Source: Symsagittifera roscoffensis
Lineage: Eukaryota > Xenacoelomorpha > Acoela > Convolutidae
DNA length: 64,000 bases
Direction of reading: 5' to 3'
NCBI RefSeq assembly: GCF_963678635.1
Contig: NC_087067.1
Coordinates: forward strand, 43,313,829-43,377,828
Shown here: piece by piece, positions 45,348 through 57,312 of the stretch
Layout of the letters: the number at the start of each line of letters is the position of its first letter
Position numbering within the stretch: the stretch's first letter is position 1
Translations under genes and position numbers: made by a program
The notes under the pieces: model-generated
Databases searched by the model: none
What the model was told of the DNA's origin: nothing
Seen by the model: only the letters and a program-made list of their open reading frames with translations

Positions 45348-46244
45348 CATTTTAGGAAATTTTGTTTGTCTGGCTATGGCAACTTCATCCCGTGTAGTGT
45401 ATCACTGCAATTCCCCGGGTTCTTTAGCGGCAAAACCGACGCATTAGAGAAACTAGTTTGCCCAATGATAGTGTCTTGAAGTTGGTGTCGCTTCTGCTTT
45501 CTGCAGCAAACTAGAAAAAGAGGTCTAAATAAGCTTGGTAAAAACTGCTCTAGCGGCCAAATCTTTCTGCGTTAGAGAATCGAGTGAAACTTCATGTCCG
45601 GTTAAAGCGGACAGCCTTCGGTTTAAAGCAGTCAGAGATTTGGAAACCTTTTTGTACAGATTTTCGGCAAAAATTGTACAGCTCTGTCAGGATTTTCCCA
45701 GAAACTCTGAGAGGCATGTGCAAGAAACGCATTGTTAATCTGGCAGTTGAATGTAATTAATTTGGCGGTGGCGTGTAATACTTTGAAGAAAGTGGATGCT
45801 GATGTCGGTTTTTTATTGTTCAACTCATAATGGAAGTTACTGACTTGATTGGGCAGCCATATTGTTGTTTTGGTTTTGCTTTTCTGCCAAATAATAAACC
45901 AAATAACTAAGATTTTTATAGAAGTTTAAAAACTTCTGTGGTGTTAAGTTTGTCTTGATACCGCTGTTATATCCATACCTACAGCTGATTGCCTGGTGAA
46001 AGATAGGCAACTGTTCATTCTTCAGTTTGTTTTTTATGTGCTCTCAAAAATTATCGTCAAAAACTCATAGACCTAATTTTTCAGGGGATCGATTAAGGGC
46101 CTAGCCAAGACCCATAGTTTTTCATTGATGATTTTCGTTCCAAAAGTTCAAACCATGCAGATTGCTTTGACGAACTTTTCAGCCAGCAGAAAATTTCTGT
46201 AACGATGTACTATGGATGGCTAACTAGCTACTTTAAAGCCCTTT

Positions 46245-46800
46245 ATTGTTCCGACTTTCTGCTCGGAAATGAATATTTGTGCTCGGGGTGGGTTTTTTTT
46301 TCTTCAGACAAATTTCGACTTTTTAACTAGCCATTTTTGACGGAAATTTTTTTATATCATTCGAAAGCTATTGTTGTCTTGAGCTTAAATATGAAAAGAT
46401 ATTTCACCGGTGATCGTTTTTCGTAAAGTTATGAGAGTTTAAACATTGCCATTTTGGCCATTTTGACCAATTTGGGACAATTAACGCGCGATATAATTCG
46501 CGCTATTAACGCGTAAGCGGAGATTTAATCCGTCTTAGAAATCGTTCCAAATTGGTTGAAAGAAGCTTATTTGCCATAATTGATTTGTTAACAGGGAGCA
46601 AAATCTTTCGTTTTGTACTTTATATGGCGTGTGGGGGGATGATTTTAATTTAAAAAATTTCAAATTTTAGAAAAAAAAAGTTTTTCATTTTATTATTTCA
46701 TTTATTTTTTTTGTTGTTTATGTTATTACTGCTCCATAAACGTTAAAAGGCAGTCGGAATTTTCAGGGGTTCGCCCTGATACGAGCAGTCTTGTTTTGTT
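46245..46800 (-). repeat. 550-bp dispersed repeat, copy 2 (inverted)
   Basis: Reverse complement of 2345-2880 through shared segments such as TTAACGCGTAAGCGGAGAT and GATACGAGCAGTCTTG. Visible divergence suggests an old insertion. Confidence 0.88.
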
Positions 46801-47439
46801 GTGATCCTTATGCATTCCTTTGAATAATTTCTTTCAACATATGTCAAAACTTTCACCACGAGTCCATAAGCACTTGTAGAATAATAAAATCTAAAGAAAA
46901 TTTTCGTTCATTCCATTGATTGAAAACAAACTCGAGCATTTTTTTTTGTATCGAGATTTTATATTAAAAACAAAAGTTATACAGTGTAAGGGGATGAAAG
47001 AAAGAATCTTGGAAATTTGACTGTTTTGCCATATAGCCTTCATGAATTTTCAAGAAAATTGAATTAAAAAAGATGGGTTCTTTTTCTTCTTGCATTTTTT
47101 TTTCAATTTCGAAAAAAAAATACTTATAAATTTTTTTTATGCACTAGAATTTTGAATATTGATCAATCTAGATAATTTTATCAAATTTGTCATACATACT
47201 TTTTTATATCGTAACAGCACGCATTAAACCATATTATCATGTAAGCAACTACAGACATAGAAAAATCTGGGAAAGTGAAAAAGAAAAAAAAACTTTGAAG
47301 TTTGATTCCTCTCCGCCTTCCCCACCTGCTAATTTTTGAAGTAAAATTATTGTTTGTGTTATCCGATTGTTATGAAAATTGACAAGCGGGTTAACTAAAT
47401 TATGATAAACACTAAGTCAGACAATGATACCTAACCTTG

Positions 47440-47980
47440 CTAAACCACTAGTTGCACCATAAAAATCATGATCATGGGAGAAAAAGGAAAAAAGGCTATA
47501 ATTTTTGGTTACTGGGCAATCAGTTTTTGGACAAATTTTTGGCTCTTTTTCCTATTCCCCACCACCTCACACAAGCATCAAGTTTATCGTGTAACGAGTG
47601 GTTTTACAAGGTTCATTATGAAGACCAAATATGTTCGCCATAGCCTTATTATTCCGTGTGCCATTTTAGGGCTCTTTTTCCTTCCCCCCCCCCCACCTCA
47701 CACGACCATCAATTTTATGGTGTAAAGAGTGGTTTTACAAGGCTAATAATGAAGACCAATTCTGTTTTGAACAGCCTATTTAGTCCGCATGTCAATTTTC
47801 ATAACGATCGGACAATGTGAACAGTAACTTTACTACTGAAAACTTCAGGTGGGGGAAAAGGAAAAAGAGCCCATTTTAGTTATTTGTTATTAAGACAATC
47901 AAGTAATTTGAACAAGTTTTTCATTTGTAAAATTTTGCAGGTGCGGGGAAAGGAAAAAGAGCCAAAAATTGAAGAGAGGG
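47440..47980 (+). repeat. Dispersed repeat with GAAAAAGAGCC / GGCTCTTTTTCC ends
   Basis: Repeated modules: GTGTAA.GAGTGGTTTTACAAG, AATGAAGACCAA, TCATAACGATCGGACAATGT and GGTGGGG-AAAGGAAAAAGAG. Also at about 58860-59480 and 62930-63215. Confidence 0.8.
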
Positions 47981-48190
47981 CTTGCGTGAACTTAATCTCC
48001 AGACTAAGTTAATCAAATTGAGTGGACAAATTTGCGGTTCTGTCATTAGTTATTCATAGTAAATCACAGAACATGGCGGGCTAGTTATCATTTTAGAAGC
48101 ATATACTGCCAGAACATAACAATAAAATTTTAACTCCATTTTGTTTTAAATTGTACTTATTGTTGAAAGTGAAGAAATTGTGTAGAGAAA

Positions 48191-48972
48191 ATGCTGTATA
48201 AAAAATATCTCTTTGCTGTTTTGTTTTGCCTGTTCGTAATTGCAGTGCAGACTATTCCGAATGGACTTCCGAGCAACCACGGAGCGCCGAGAGAGAGACG
48301 CGTCAACTTCGGTTTACGAACACCAGTAGAAAGCATCAACCGCAGGTAAATTAAAAAAAAAAATCGAAAGTTTCTTCTAAACCACAACATTTTTCATTCA
48401 TTCCTTTTTCTTGATAGTAATTAAATATATTCTTGACATGGTAATTAAAAGATAGTATGATTCAGGGGCGGGTTTAGGGAGGGGGGCGGACACCCCCTCA
48501 AGGATTCGACCCCCTGCCGACCCAAAGGGTCCCCCCTTTGGTACTTTTTAAGAAATCCAGTTTTGGCCGACTAACCCTAAAAATGTTCTAAAGGCGCCTT
48601 GGGCGCCAAAATATACTAATTTTGAGGGGGGATTGCGCGCCGAAAAAATGCGATTTTTTGGTCAAAATTTTCCAAAAAGTGCCTAAAAATGCCTTTTTTG
48701 ATTGTTTTTTCAAAATTTTGCCTGCGGCGCTGAAAATTTGGCCGAAACAGGGACTAAACCGAGCCTAGGGAGAGCTCAAAATATCAATTCGGTCGACCTA
48801 AAAAAAAGGTCGATAAAAATATTCGAAATTTTTTGAAAATCCGCCCCCACCCCACCCCTCGAGAAAATCTTAGATCCGCCCCTGGTATCATTAAAAATCA
48901 TTAGTATCATTACGACAATAGAAAATTCATTTTAGATTTGGAAACAGCCAACTGAGAAAGAAGTCAGTCTGA
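48191..48972 (+). CDS. Candidate small secreted dibasic peptide precursor, two exons
   Basis: Inferred exons 48191-48345 and 48936-48972 give 63 residues. Residues 1-20 have a Lys-Lys start and a hydrophobic core (Y-L-F-A-V-L-F-C-L-F-V-I-A-V) typical of a signal peptide. The rest is small, polar and rich in basic pairs: RERR, then V-N-F-G-L-R-T-P-V-E-S-I-N, then RR, then F-G-N-S-Q-L-R, then KK-S-V-stop. That arrangement resembles a prohormone with convertase sites. The donor is CAG|GTAAAT and the acceptor ATTTTAG, with phase 2 preserved. Without splicing the frame still closes one codon later (TAA at 48347-48349), giving 52 residues. AATAAA overlaps the stop (48972-48977). The intron carries a hAT MITE. 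No family is recognised and there is no Gly before the basic pairs for amidation. It could be a chance ORF, but signal, splice sites and poly(A) signal agree. Confidence 0.5.
48463..48884 (-). mobile_element. hAT-like MITE, 422 bp, inside intron of the 48191 peptide gene
   Basis: CAGGGGCGGGTTTAGG...GATCCGCCCCTG; flanks GTATGATT (48455-48462) and GTATCATT (48885-48892), 7 of 8 matching. Inserted between the proposed donor (48346) and acceptor (48935). Confidence 0.92.
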
Positions 48973-48977
48973 ATAAA

Positions 48978-51900
48978 AAGGACGACGTGACATGGGATTG
49001 GGCTTAACATATTTTTCCCACTGAAATCGACTGACTTGAGTTTGAATTTTGTATACTATAATATATAAAGAAACTTGAAATTGAATAATTCGCGTTTTCT
49101 GTGTTTTTGATATCTTCTTACTTCAATTATCAACCCTTTAAAACGGCAATGTTAAACAAATCATTCAAGTTTCATTATTCTGCTCGATTTTTGAAAAACC
49201 AAGACTTTCGGCAATTTTCACATGTCCGAACATAACAAGGCAGAACTATGATCAAATCGAATGGCACAACATTGTGCTTAAAAGCAAGAGGACTCTAGGC
49301 ACATGCCTTAAAATGTGCACTAAAATTGGAGTGGTTTGTCTGTAAATTCGGTATCAACAGTTGTACAGTGCTGATTTAAGTTAACCGGACAAAACGCGTT
49401 AAACTTGAATTTTAAAACGCGTTTTTCTTAAATTGGGCATAGATTTTAAAGAAAGTCATAGTATTCAAATCCCATAATAACGACAACTGCGTCGTTGGAA
49501 ATGATTATGAAATGAATCAAGTGTGCATGAATTTTAAAACATAACTGTCCCTATGAAAATAACTTCATTTGTTTAAAAATTATCGTATCAGCATGAAGTA
49601 TTTTGACAGGTATTTCAAAAAATAATTTTTGTTCTAAAAAACAGGAAAATTAGACAATAAATTAAAAATTTTTTGAATTTTCTCTTTTGGTTGGTGGAAC
49701 TGCTTTTTCTAGATAATTCTTGATTCAAAGAAGAACATTTGATATCATTTGTATCTATATTTAACAAAATTGCTCGAATCAAGACTAAAACCAGAAACTT
49801 CCAGTTATCTTTAACATCTATAGAGCACTAGTCAAATTTAGAAAAATAGTTCTAACTCAGTAGAAATAGTTCTAATAATTTTTTTGATTTATCATAAAAT
49901 AAAATTGAATAAAAGTACCGAGGGATACATGTAATATAAAGTAAATGATGTAAACATCGCGATACATTTAGACTGGGGAGTGGATTTTTGCGTCGCTATT
50001 GAAATCATATTTAAAAAATTTTCGGAAAGAAACATGCTGTGATTGACGTGCTTTACCCGCTCAACCTTAGTATCTGATAGCTCCAAAGTTGGCTCCGGAA
50101 AAAGTTCGGTAAGAGCCAAGAAAAAAAATTCAAAAGTGCTCAAAACAGTAATCTGGAAAATTTCTCCAAAGTTGATATCAACCAAGTATATAAAACTTTG
50201 TAAAGTGTGTATAATCATGTAAATTATGTAAAGTTATACTATCAAACCTAATTGTCGAATTTGCTTCTGCCAAGACAACGATAAAAACAAATTCACACGC
50301 CTTTTTGTTGTTTTCGTTTACTGTTTTGTTGGCATATTTTTTTAAAAGCAAATGAGTGCTTAATACTGAAACGTTTGTTTGAAAAAAAAATTGATCACTT
50401 TGCAATCATTTTTGTCTCATTATGATATAATGACAAAAATTATTTTAAAAAATCTATTTATTTTCTTTCGTTTTAGTCCATTTTCACTAAAAAAAAACAA
50501 AATTAAAAAAAAATTGCCGTGTATAAAATTCTTTAAAACAGAATTAAGAAAAAACGCAGTCAATTGAAGTTCCAATTCAAGTTCCAAGGAAAAGCTACTA
50601 TCTCGGCCAAGTTTTTCCGAAAAAGTGTTATCTTGAATTTTTTCATAAACTTTGAGTGTAAATCAAAATATTTTACAATATTGGACTGAAAAAAAAAAAA
50701 AAATTTTTTTCGATATTTTATACCACTCTTAGCTCGTCTGATTGACGCTTTGGACACCAATCAACAAAAATGATATGGGACAACAAAAATTTCATCTAAA
50801 ACTAGTGAGCAAAATAAGCCCCAGAGATTGATTTTTTTTTGTTGAAACACTGATTTTTTTTATGTAACTTGTCCCCTTGTCAACCCCAAATCTCATTCCT
50901 TTGCAGTTTTTTCATTTTTAACCCCTGGTCCTACTTAGTGCAGGAACATCCGTGGAGCAGTGGAGATGTCGTTCATTTCGCCGTGGCTGGTCCCAACATT
51001 GCGCCAAAAATGCTCAACATACAATTCTCATAAAATGAAAATTTCTTGTCAAACAATTCCGTACGTACAGAATTGTATGAAATCTCTATAATAAACATTT
51101 TCACATAACTGGAATTTGTATGATAGGTGGTTTTACCATAAACCAAAAAGTTGTTTTTTGTTTCTAATTTTATTTTCTGAAAAGTTTTGGGTTCTGTTTG
51201 CAATCCAACACAAGTGACAAAGACTTTAGTATCTCAAAGCACCAAAGGTTGGATGGTGTTGCATTTATATGCATAGAAAGCGACCTGAATTGTCTTGGCG
51301 CTGTCTTTCACAATATTATCGTATCCAAGACTACGTTATGCACATAAAAAATTAAATTTCGCATGCGAAAAATTTTTTCGGAATATGTTTGTTTGCGTAC
51401 AAAATTCGATTTGCGGTTGAAAAAAAAACAAACAATTTTTTGGCGCAAGTTTTCAAAATTACTTATGGAAATTACATATATGGAAATTGTATGGTAAGAT
51501 TTTTGTTGTATGGAATTGTATGACAAGCATTTTCGGTGTATGGAGGTCAACCCGGGCTCTCTATATGAGAGTAGCATGCCTAACCCACTCTGGTACAATT
51601 TTGCGAATTGCCAATTCATTCAAGAGTAAATGAGCACTTCCAGGAAATTAATACAATTTATTCAGGAAATTAAACGGGAAATGCTGCTGTGATTTGGAAA
51701 AACAAATATATAAAATTTTACTTGAACACTGTTAAATTTGAGAAACAAGTATCAAGAAGCTCTTTTCAAATTAGAAAATTATCAATTTTTGCTTTGCGTC
51801 TAAATTTTCTAATTTTTGAACCCTCTCCATTTTCAACTTTTATTTCTTCAATTTGAAACTAAAGTTAATTTATTAAAAATGAGTGCCATGAATTGACCTA

Positions 51901-53197
51901 TATTTAGTCGAACTTTCCGCAAAAAACAATCTTTCAAAAACTGACAAATTAATTTTTCCACCAATTTCGGAAAAAAAGTCTTGCTTGTCTAAGGACACAA
52001 TTGACCTGAATGCGTCCATAAGGTTTTAAATATTAAGATTATGAATGCAAAAACTACAGCGTACTAAGAAAAATCGGATTTATATATCTTCTCCTTAGAT
52101 TTTCCATCAGAGCTGTACTCTGTTGAGTCAATAACTAAACAACAGTACTCAGCCATGACATTACCTACGTGACAAAAGTACTTTACAAAATTACGACAGA
52201 AATCAAAGTTTTATAAGAATACAAAGCCAACGGATTTGAAGTCAACACACAAAAAATCATAAGAAACACATAATAATCACAAAATAAGTTCCAAAATTTA
52301 AGCGAAGAAATTTAAAAAGTTTGTCAACAAAAACTTCCCAAGTGCGTGCAATTATATATATTTCATAAGCTGATGCTTTCCGATGAGTGGACAGTTTTGG
52401 ATGAATCCGATGCATCGACAGGGATCTAGTCGAAGTTAAGTTAAATTATTCGAATTTTCAACAGTTCAGAATGCAACAAAAACCGAATATAAATAGAGCT
52501 CTCTTGTGCTAGCTTCCTGCTTTTTACAGAGGTGGTGACTCTTTAGTAGATACAAATGGAAGAGGGTATCAACTGTTGAGTACATCTGGATTTTGAAACC
52601 ACAGAGCTTCAATGGAACACCGGGAAGTCAAAAATTAATGGGAACTCAAAATCAATTTTTAAGATCGATCGCTGTGTTGTTAAGAAAAACGATAGTTTGG
52701 AAATACGATCAAAAGTTAAACTAGAAGAAAAACAACTGCCCAAAGTTTTTGTTTTCCTCACGATGTATTTCTCTATTTCATTAATTTCGGCCGATTGGTG
52801 TTCTTTTATGTTAACTTTTGATTCTATTCTCAAACCATCAATTTTATTCTCTCTAAAATCCAACCCAATCGCATTTAATACAATTCGCTTTTTTACCATT
52901 GTCAATAGGGTGATCGATCTTTTATTTTGATTGATTTTGGGAGCTCATATTTTTTTGACTTCCTGGTTTAGTTCCATCAAATTGGGTCGCAATAGCATCG
53001 CTGGAGTTTGGGATCTCAAAGAGTCATTTTTATCACAAAGAAAGCATGATTCCAGGAACATACAGACAGTCTGTATGTTCCTCGATTCCATAGACAAGCC
53101 TTTGAACATATTCCAAAATGTCAGTTGATTCCTCTTACAAAATTTTCGTGGATTCAGCGTGCAAATACTGTAACGTAAACTTTGTCGGCACATTTTT
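48978..53197. other. Intergenic, no supported gene
   Basis: AT-rich DNA with one CATACAATTCC element (51005-51560) and part of a poly-C foldback family (52510-52590). A short perfect palindrome lies at 53054-53082 (AGGAACATACAGAC arms). A 108-codon minus frame at 49892-50218 lacks recognisable features. Confidence 0.6.
51005..51560 (-). repeat. CATACAATTCC-type element, inverted copy
   Basis: Ends with CGGTGTATGGAGGTCAACCC, the reverse complement of the start of the 3.4-kb elements. Internal GTATGGAATTGTATGACAAG repeats give it a foldback character. Confidence 0.8.
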
Positions 53198-54284
53198 TGT
53201 GACGCGGATTCCGCAACAAGCGAATATAGCTAGTTGTTCTGGATTCCGCAATTGCAAGCGGAATCGGCAAAAGTAAGTGGAATCAGCAAATGTAAACGGA
53301 ATCCGCAAATGTAAGCGGATTCCGCAAACTGTAAGTGGACTCACAACTTTATTTATTACTGAACTTGCATATGAACAATTAAAAGCTAGAGCTGGAATTC
53401 TTATTTTTAGCAATGCGGAAGTTAAAGGCTAGTACTTAACCATTGTCAGTGGAATCCACGAACAAATCTCAAAACGTTTGTTAACTAAATCGGCGGATGT
53501 CATCTTTTAGTATTTTGGAAACAACCAAACACACGGCATATCGCCAATTTAGGTCAGTGTTTGGGATTGCGTCAATCCCAAATACTGATTTTCGGAGCTT
53601 AACGCCGAATAAATTCAATATTTGTAGTAATTGGCTTGAGAGTGTTTGTAAACACAACGCACAGCATATCGCCGAATTAGGTCAGTGTTTGGGATTGCAT
53701 CATTATTTTGGATCGAAGTTCAGATCGAGTTAGGTCAGCATTTGGGATGGGTAGGTCAATATTTCGGATCGAAGTTCAGTAGGTCAGTATTTGGGATCGA
53801 AGCTGAGATTGAAGTTGACAGGATTTGAGATCGAAGTTGGGTTGACAGGAATTGAGACCAAACGTGTGGTATTTCAACTCGTAGAAGGTCAATGTAGTAA
53901 TTGAGATTGAATTTTTTGGTGACCAGTAAATAAAATTTATAATTTTAAACGCTATACTACCCATATTAATATATGTAAATGGAATCCGCAAACAAAATGC
54001 GAATTCCACTTACACTTTGCGGATTCCGCTTACATGTTGCGGATTCCGCTTACAGTTGCGGAATCCGCAACAGCTCAATTTAAGCATACAAAAGTCTTAA
54101 TATTTTTTTGTGGATTCCACAAACTTTTCTGGGTTCCGGAACAGTTTGGGGAGCGATTTTGAGTGGTACAGTGTTTTACGTATTTGTTTGTGGAATCCAA
54201 AACAGCGAAGAAGATCAAAGAAAAGTAGCAAAATTGTGGATTCCGCGACAAATCTGAGTTTGGCCTGTTGCGGAATCCGCCTAC
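53198..54284. repeat. Array element with about a dozen GCGGATTCCGC palindromes
   Basis: Clusters of GCGGA[AT]TCCGC(AA/TTAC) at 53198-53340 and 53980-54284 flank an interior with repeated GGTCAGT.TTTGGGAT and GGATCGAAGTT units. It has the layout of a foldback element with reiterated ends. Confidence 0.75.
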
Positions 54285-54349
54285 AATGCACAGTGCACAG
54301 TTTGGCCTTGTAATGAATGAGGAGGCATTTTGTATTCGAGTGTGTTTTT

Positions 54350-54850
54350 TTTTTGTTTAATCAATTTTTTCACAAACTGTTGCCCTGTTTCTCTATATTA
54401 CTATGACTGTCAAATATGTCTAAATTATACTCTTACATCAGATCACACGTAGTCACGCTTGCCACACCACGCAGAAAAACTACACTAAATTGAAGAAACA
54501 AAACTTGCAGGGGGACTTTTCAAAAAATTTAGAAAAATTAAAAATCTTTTTTTTTTCGGTTTAGTTGGTGCATGCTTCCTCTAGATCAAGGATCAAGTTG
54601 GTGCGTGTTTCCTCAATAACTAACTCATGCTTCTTCTAGATCAGATCATTAATTTCTCTCCTCACAAGAAATATGGAAAAACAGCATTGTTAAATCAGAA
54701 ACGCGAGCAAGTCGTTGATCAATTGACCGACTGATTTTTTGTGACGTGAAATATTTTGTTTGGGCTATCATTGGATTAGGGCTCGAAATGATTTTTTTTC
54801 ACTTTCCTGTCCAATTTTCATAAACCGAATCTGTTAACAATTGTTAAGCT
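54350..54850. repeat. Direct duplication, first copy
   Basis: 54350-54520 matches 61310-61466 in the same orientation (shared stretches such as GATCACACGTAGTCACG / GATCATACGTAATCACG, then CCACCACGCAGAAAAAC-like). The end near 54780 resembles the sequence just after the N gap. Noncoding. Confidence 0.75.
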
Positions 54851-54859
54851 GTTGACTTT

Positions 54860-55790
54860 GCAAGTTTTGATTTCTTTAATGGAACCATTAAATTAGCCGC
54901 ACTGGAGTTCGATGGGTAAAAATTGATGAAATCTGAGTTTTATTTTCAGTGTCTACAAAAGTAAAGACAAAAACCTTGAATGAAGTTTTTAAATCCATTG
55001 CAAATTGATTTAATGCGATTAATTTTCCCTTGAAAAAATATTATAAAAAGATATTTTTTTGATTTTTTTGGGGAAATTTGCTGCCTCGTCTGATTAATCG
55101 TAGTTATCGGAAGCTACAATTTCAAGTCAACAGAGAATAAAGATTTGCTATATATTTCAATATTTCAAGCAGCGCATTCTTCCAGTCCCCCCTTGATACT
55201 TTTCTATTAAGTTAAATATAAAAAAATAATTATTTAAAATGGTTTACATGATATGAACTGCATTACAACGGGTCAGCGTGAGCAGCTTTTCCTAAATGCA
55301 GAGTTTTTTTATTTACGAGGTGGTGGGAAACTGGAAAAATGGCGAAAAGCAGAATTCAATGTGATAAATACATCAAGTAGAAACGACAAGTTTTTCGTCA
55401 ATCTTTTTTGAAAATATTTTTTTTGTTTGTGTATTTATGTAAAGGATTGCGCACAACAATCGCGTTGGTTGTGGCGGGTGTTCGATAAGGTATACCAAAA
55501 CGTAACTAGATGTATATGGCTATATAGTTTTCAGTTTGAAATTTTTGATGGTTTTTACAAAATTATTTTTATCTTATTAAATGAAACAAAAATTAATACT
55601 AGTGTTTATGATACTTGTTTAACAATACTCGTGTTTAATAATATTTGTTTTTGTGATTTTTGGATTTTTTGGGTGAAAAGATTATTCTGGACTACGTTAT
55701 AGAATCAAAAACTGAAAAAAAAATATCGAAAGTTTTTTATTTTAGCCTAAAAGCAAGTTTGCAACCAAAAAAAAAACGATTAAAAACTTT
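54860..55790. other. Noncoding stretch within the duplicated block
   Basis: AT-rich; a fragment at 55255-55345 (CAGCGTGAGCAGC...GGTGGGAAACTGG) resembles 57680-57800 and, inverted, 15000-15170. Nothing else seen. Confidence 0.5.
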
Positions 55791-55799
55791 TTGCTTCAA

Positions 55800-56190
55800 A
55801 TTTCTGTTTTCGTTTATGTAAAAATGCATATCATACAGTTTTAATAAATGAAAATAATTTGATAAAGCATTTTTTCCAACCGAAATTAAAATATTGTTTA
55901 TGATTTTCAAAATGCCCTCTATCTTTGATATAAATATTTATATCTATTTAAAGTTACCCAGAAACGTTTTTTGTAGTGATTTTTGAAAATTATTTTTTCT
56001 ATGACAGTTCTATGGCAAGCATTTTTTCCGAAATTTTAAACTATTTTTTAATGACCGAAAGCTTAAAAAGGAAAATAACCCAAAAAGGTTTAAAATTTGT
56101 ATAGTTTTGCATGAAAAGCTTTTTTCCATAGACCTCATACTTGAAACTGTATGATGGGCATTTTTCTTCTATGGGCGTCAACTCAGGATA
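55800..56190 (-). repeat. CATACAATTCC-type element, diverged copy
   Basis: Contains GAAACTGTATGATGGGCATT and ends TATGGGCGTCAACTCAGG, a diverged form of the family end. Noncoding. Confidence 0.6.
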
Positions 56191-56901
56191 TCAGAGTTTT
56201 TGTTTCTCCAATTTGCATCCAAATACCTAATTGTCCACTTCTGAACCCGCGAAAGAAATAAAATTAACTTGTCTAATACAAAGGCAGAAGAAACCGTCCA
56301 AGCACGCGAATAGATTTGAGGTTGTTCAGATTTCTCCGCTCTTCGTTCTTGTAAAATGAAAATGTTCCACTTTCAATGCTTTCAAAAAATTATTCTTTCA
56401 TATTAAATTATGTAATTGTAAGCAGTTATAATTATTCCTCGATCTAATGACCTACTTCTATTGATCATTTATTTAAACTACCCCATTTGGAAATAGGGGG
56501 AATTGCTCAACTTTCGAAAAACGAATATTTATGCTTGGGATGGTTTTTGAACACCATTGAAGATATCGACATGAAGATAATTTATCTACAAATTTCTAGG
56601 TGTTTGAAAATTTCAATTTGGACATGCTCTGGACTAACTTAGGCAGATTTTGTTCTTGATGCTGAAAGCATAAAGTTATCCCGCATAGCAAAAACATTTT
56701 TGTATTTCACACTTGATCTTTGAAATTGTCCAAAATTTCATTTTTTTTCCTATGGATCAGGCCAGATTCACCACTGTTGGAATACATTTTGACAGTATAG
56801 AAGGACAAGCCTAGATATGCATTCAGAGGCAGTCGGATCATTCTTGGCTTTGTCCTGAGTCTGCTATTATACTTTCTTATTAATTACTTTGTAATAATTT
56901 C

Positions 56902-57096
56902 TCAAATTGCTTGGTTAAAATTGGAAATTTTCTGTTCATGTTCGTTTGCGTCCCGTTCTGTTTCGAAAATAGAGGGAATCGGAATCGGAATCCAAGGTTG
57001 AATTTCATCCCGACGTGCGAAAGGGTTCCGCATCTCCTGTGCTACATCCAATCCAGTTAGGACGGCCAAACAAAAAGCAATTGTTGCTACCAGCAT
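56902..57096 (-). CDS. Secreted peptide precursor, single Pro/Ile-rich unit (paralogue of the gene at 63708)
   Basis: 64 residues, complete. Residues 1-20 are a signal peptide (T-I-A-F-C-L-A-V-L-T-G-L-D-V-A). Next comes E-M-R-N-P-F-A-R-R, shared with the paralogue up to the Arg. The remainder is unique: D-E-I-Q-P-W-I-P-I-P-I-P-S-I-F, then an acidic tail ending N-F-N-Q-A-I. The Arg-Arg at residues 28-29 could release the Pro/Ile peptide. The DNA is strongly similar to 63708 onward through the leader and for about 500 bp upstream, in inverted orientation, and that similarity is the best evidence that both are real genes. A CAG nine bases before the ATG in both copies may be a splice acceptor for a 5'-UTR intron. 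Function unknown; no Cys in the mature part, no amidation Gly. Confidence 0.68.
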   Translation of the reverse strand: MLVATIAFCLAVLTGLDVAQEMRNPFARRDEIQPWIPIPIPSIFETERDANEHEQKISNFNQAI

Positions 57097-57259
57097 TTTA
57101 TCAAATGTTCTGATAAAACTTTAAATATTTTTTCGAACAAAAACCAAGAAAATATTATTTGACTAAAAAGGTATTTACTTCTCAAGTAAACCTGCACTTT
57201 TATTGATAATTTGACGCGCGTTTTTTTGTCTATACTTATGATACGATCATCGTTATTAT

Positions 57260-57312
57260 GGTAGTTCCCGCTCTTTCCAATTATAGAACGAGTCTATTAT
57301 TATGACGAGACC
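57260..57312 (-). promoter_or_regulatory. 53-bp block identical upstream of both peptide genes (left copy)
   Basis: Reverse complement of 63494-63546, 164 bp upstream of the ATG of the gene at 57096. The near-equal distance to both start codons supports a role in transcription. No known factor site is claimed. Confidence 0.5.

Noticed and set aside
45535-45738. 67-codon frame in a GC-richer patch
   Set aside because: It has no ATG start (begins TTG), no recognised domain and no splice support.
49892-50218. 108-codon minus-strand frame
   Set aside because: AT-rich hydrophobic composition typical of chance frames, no recognised domain.
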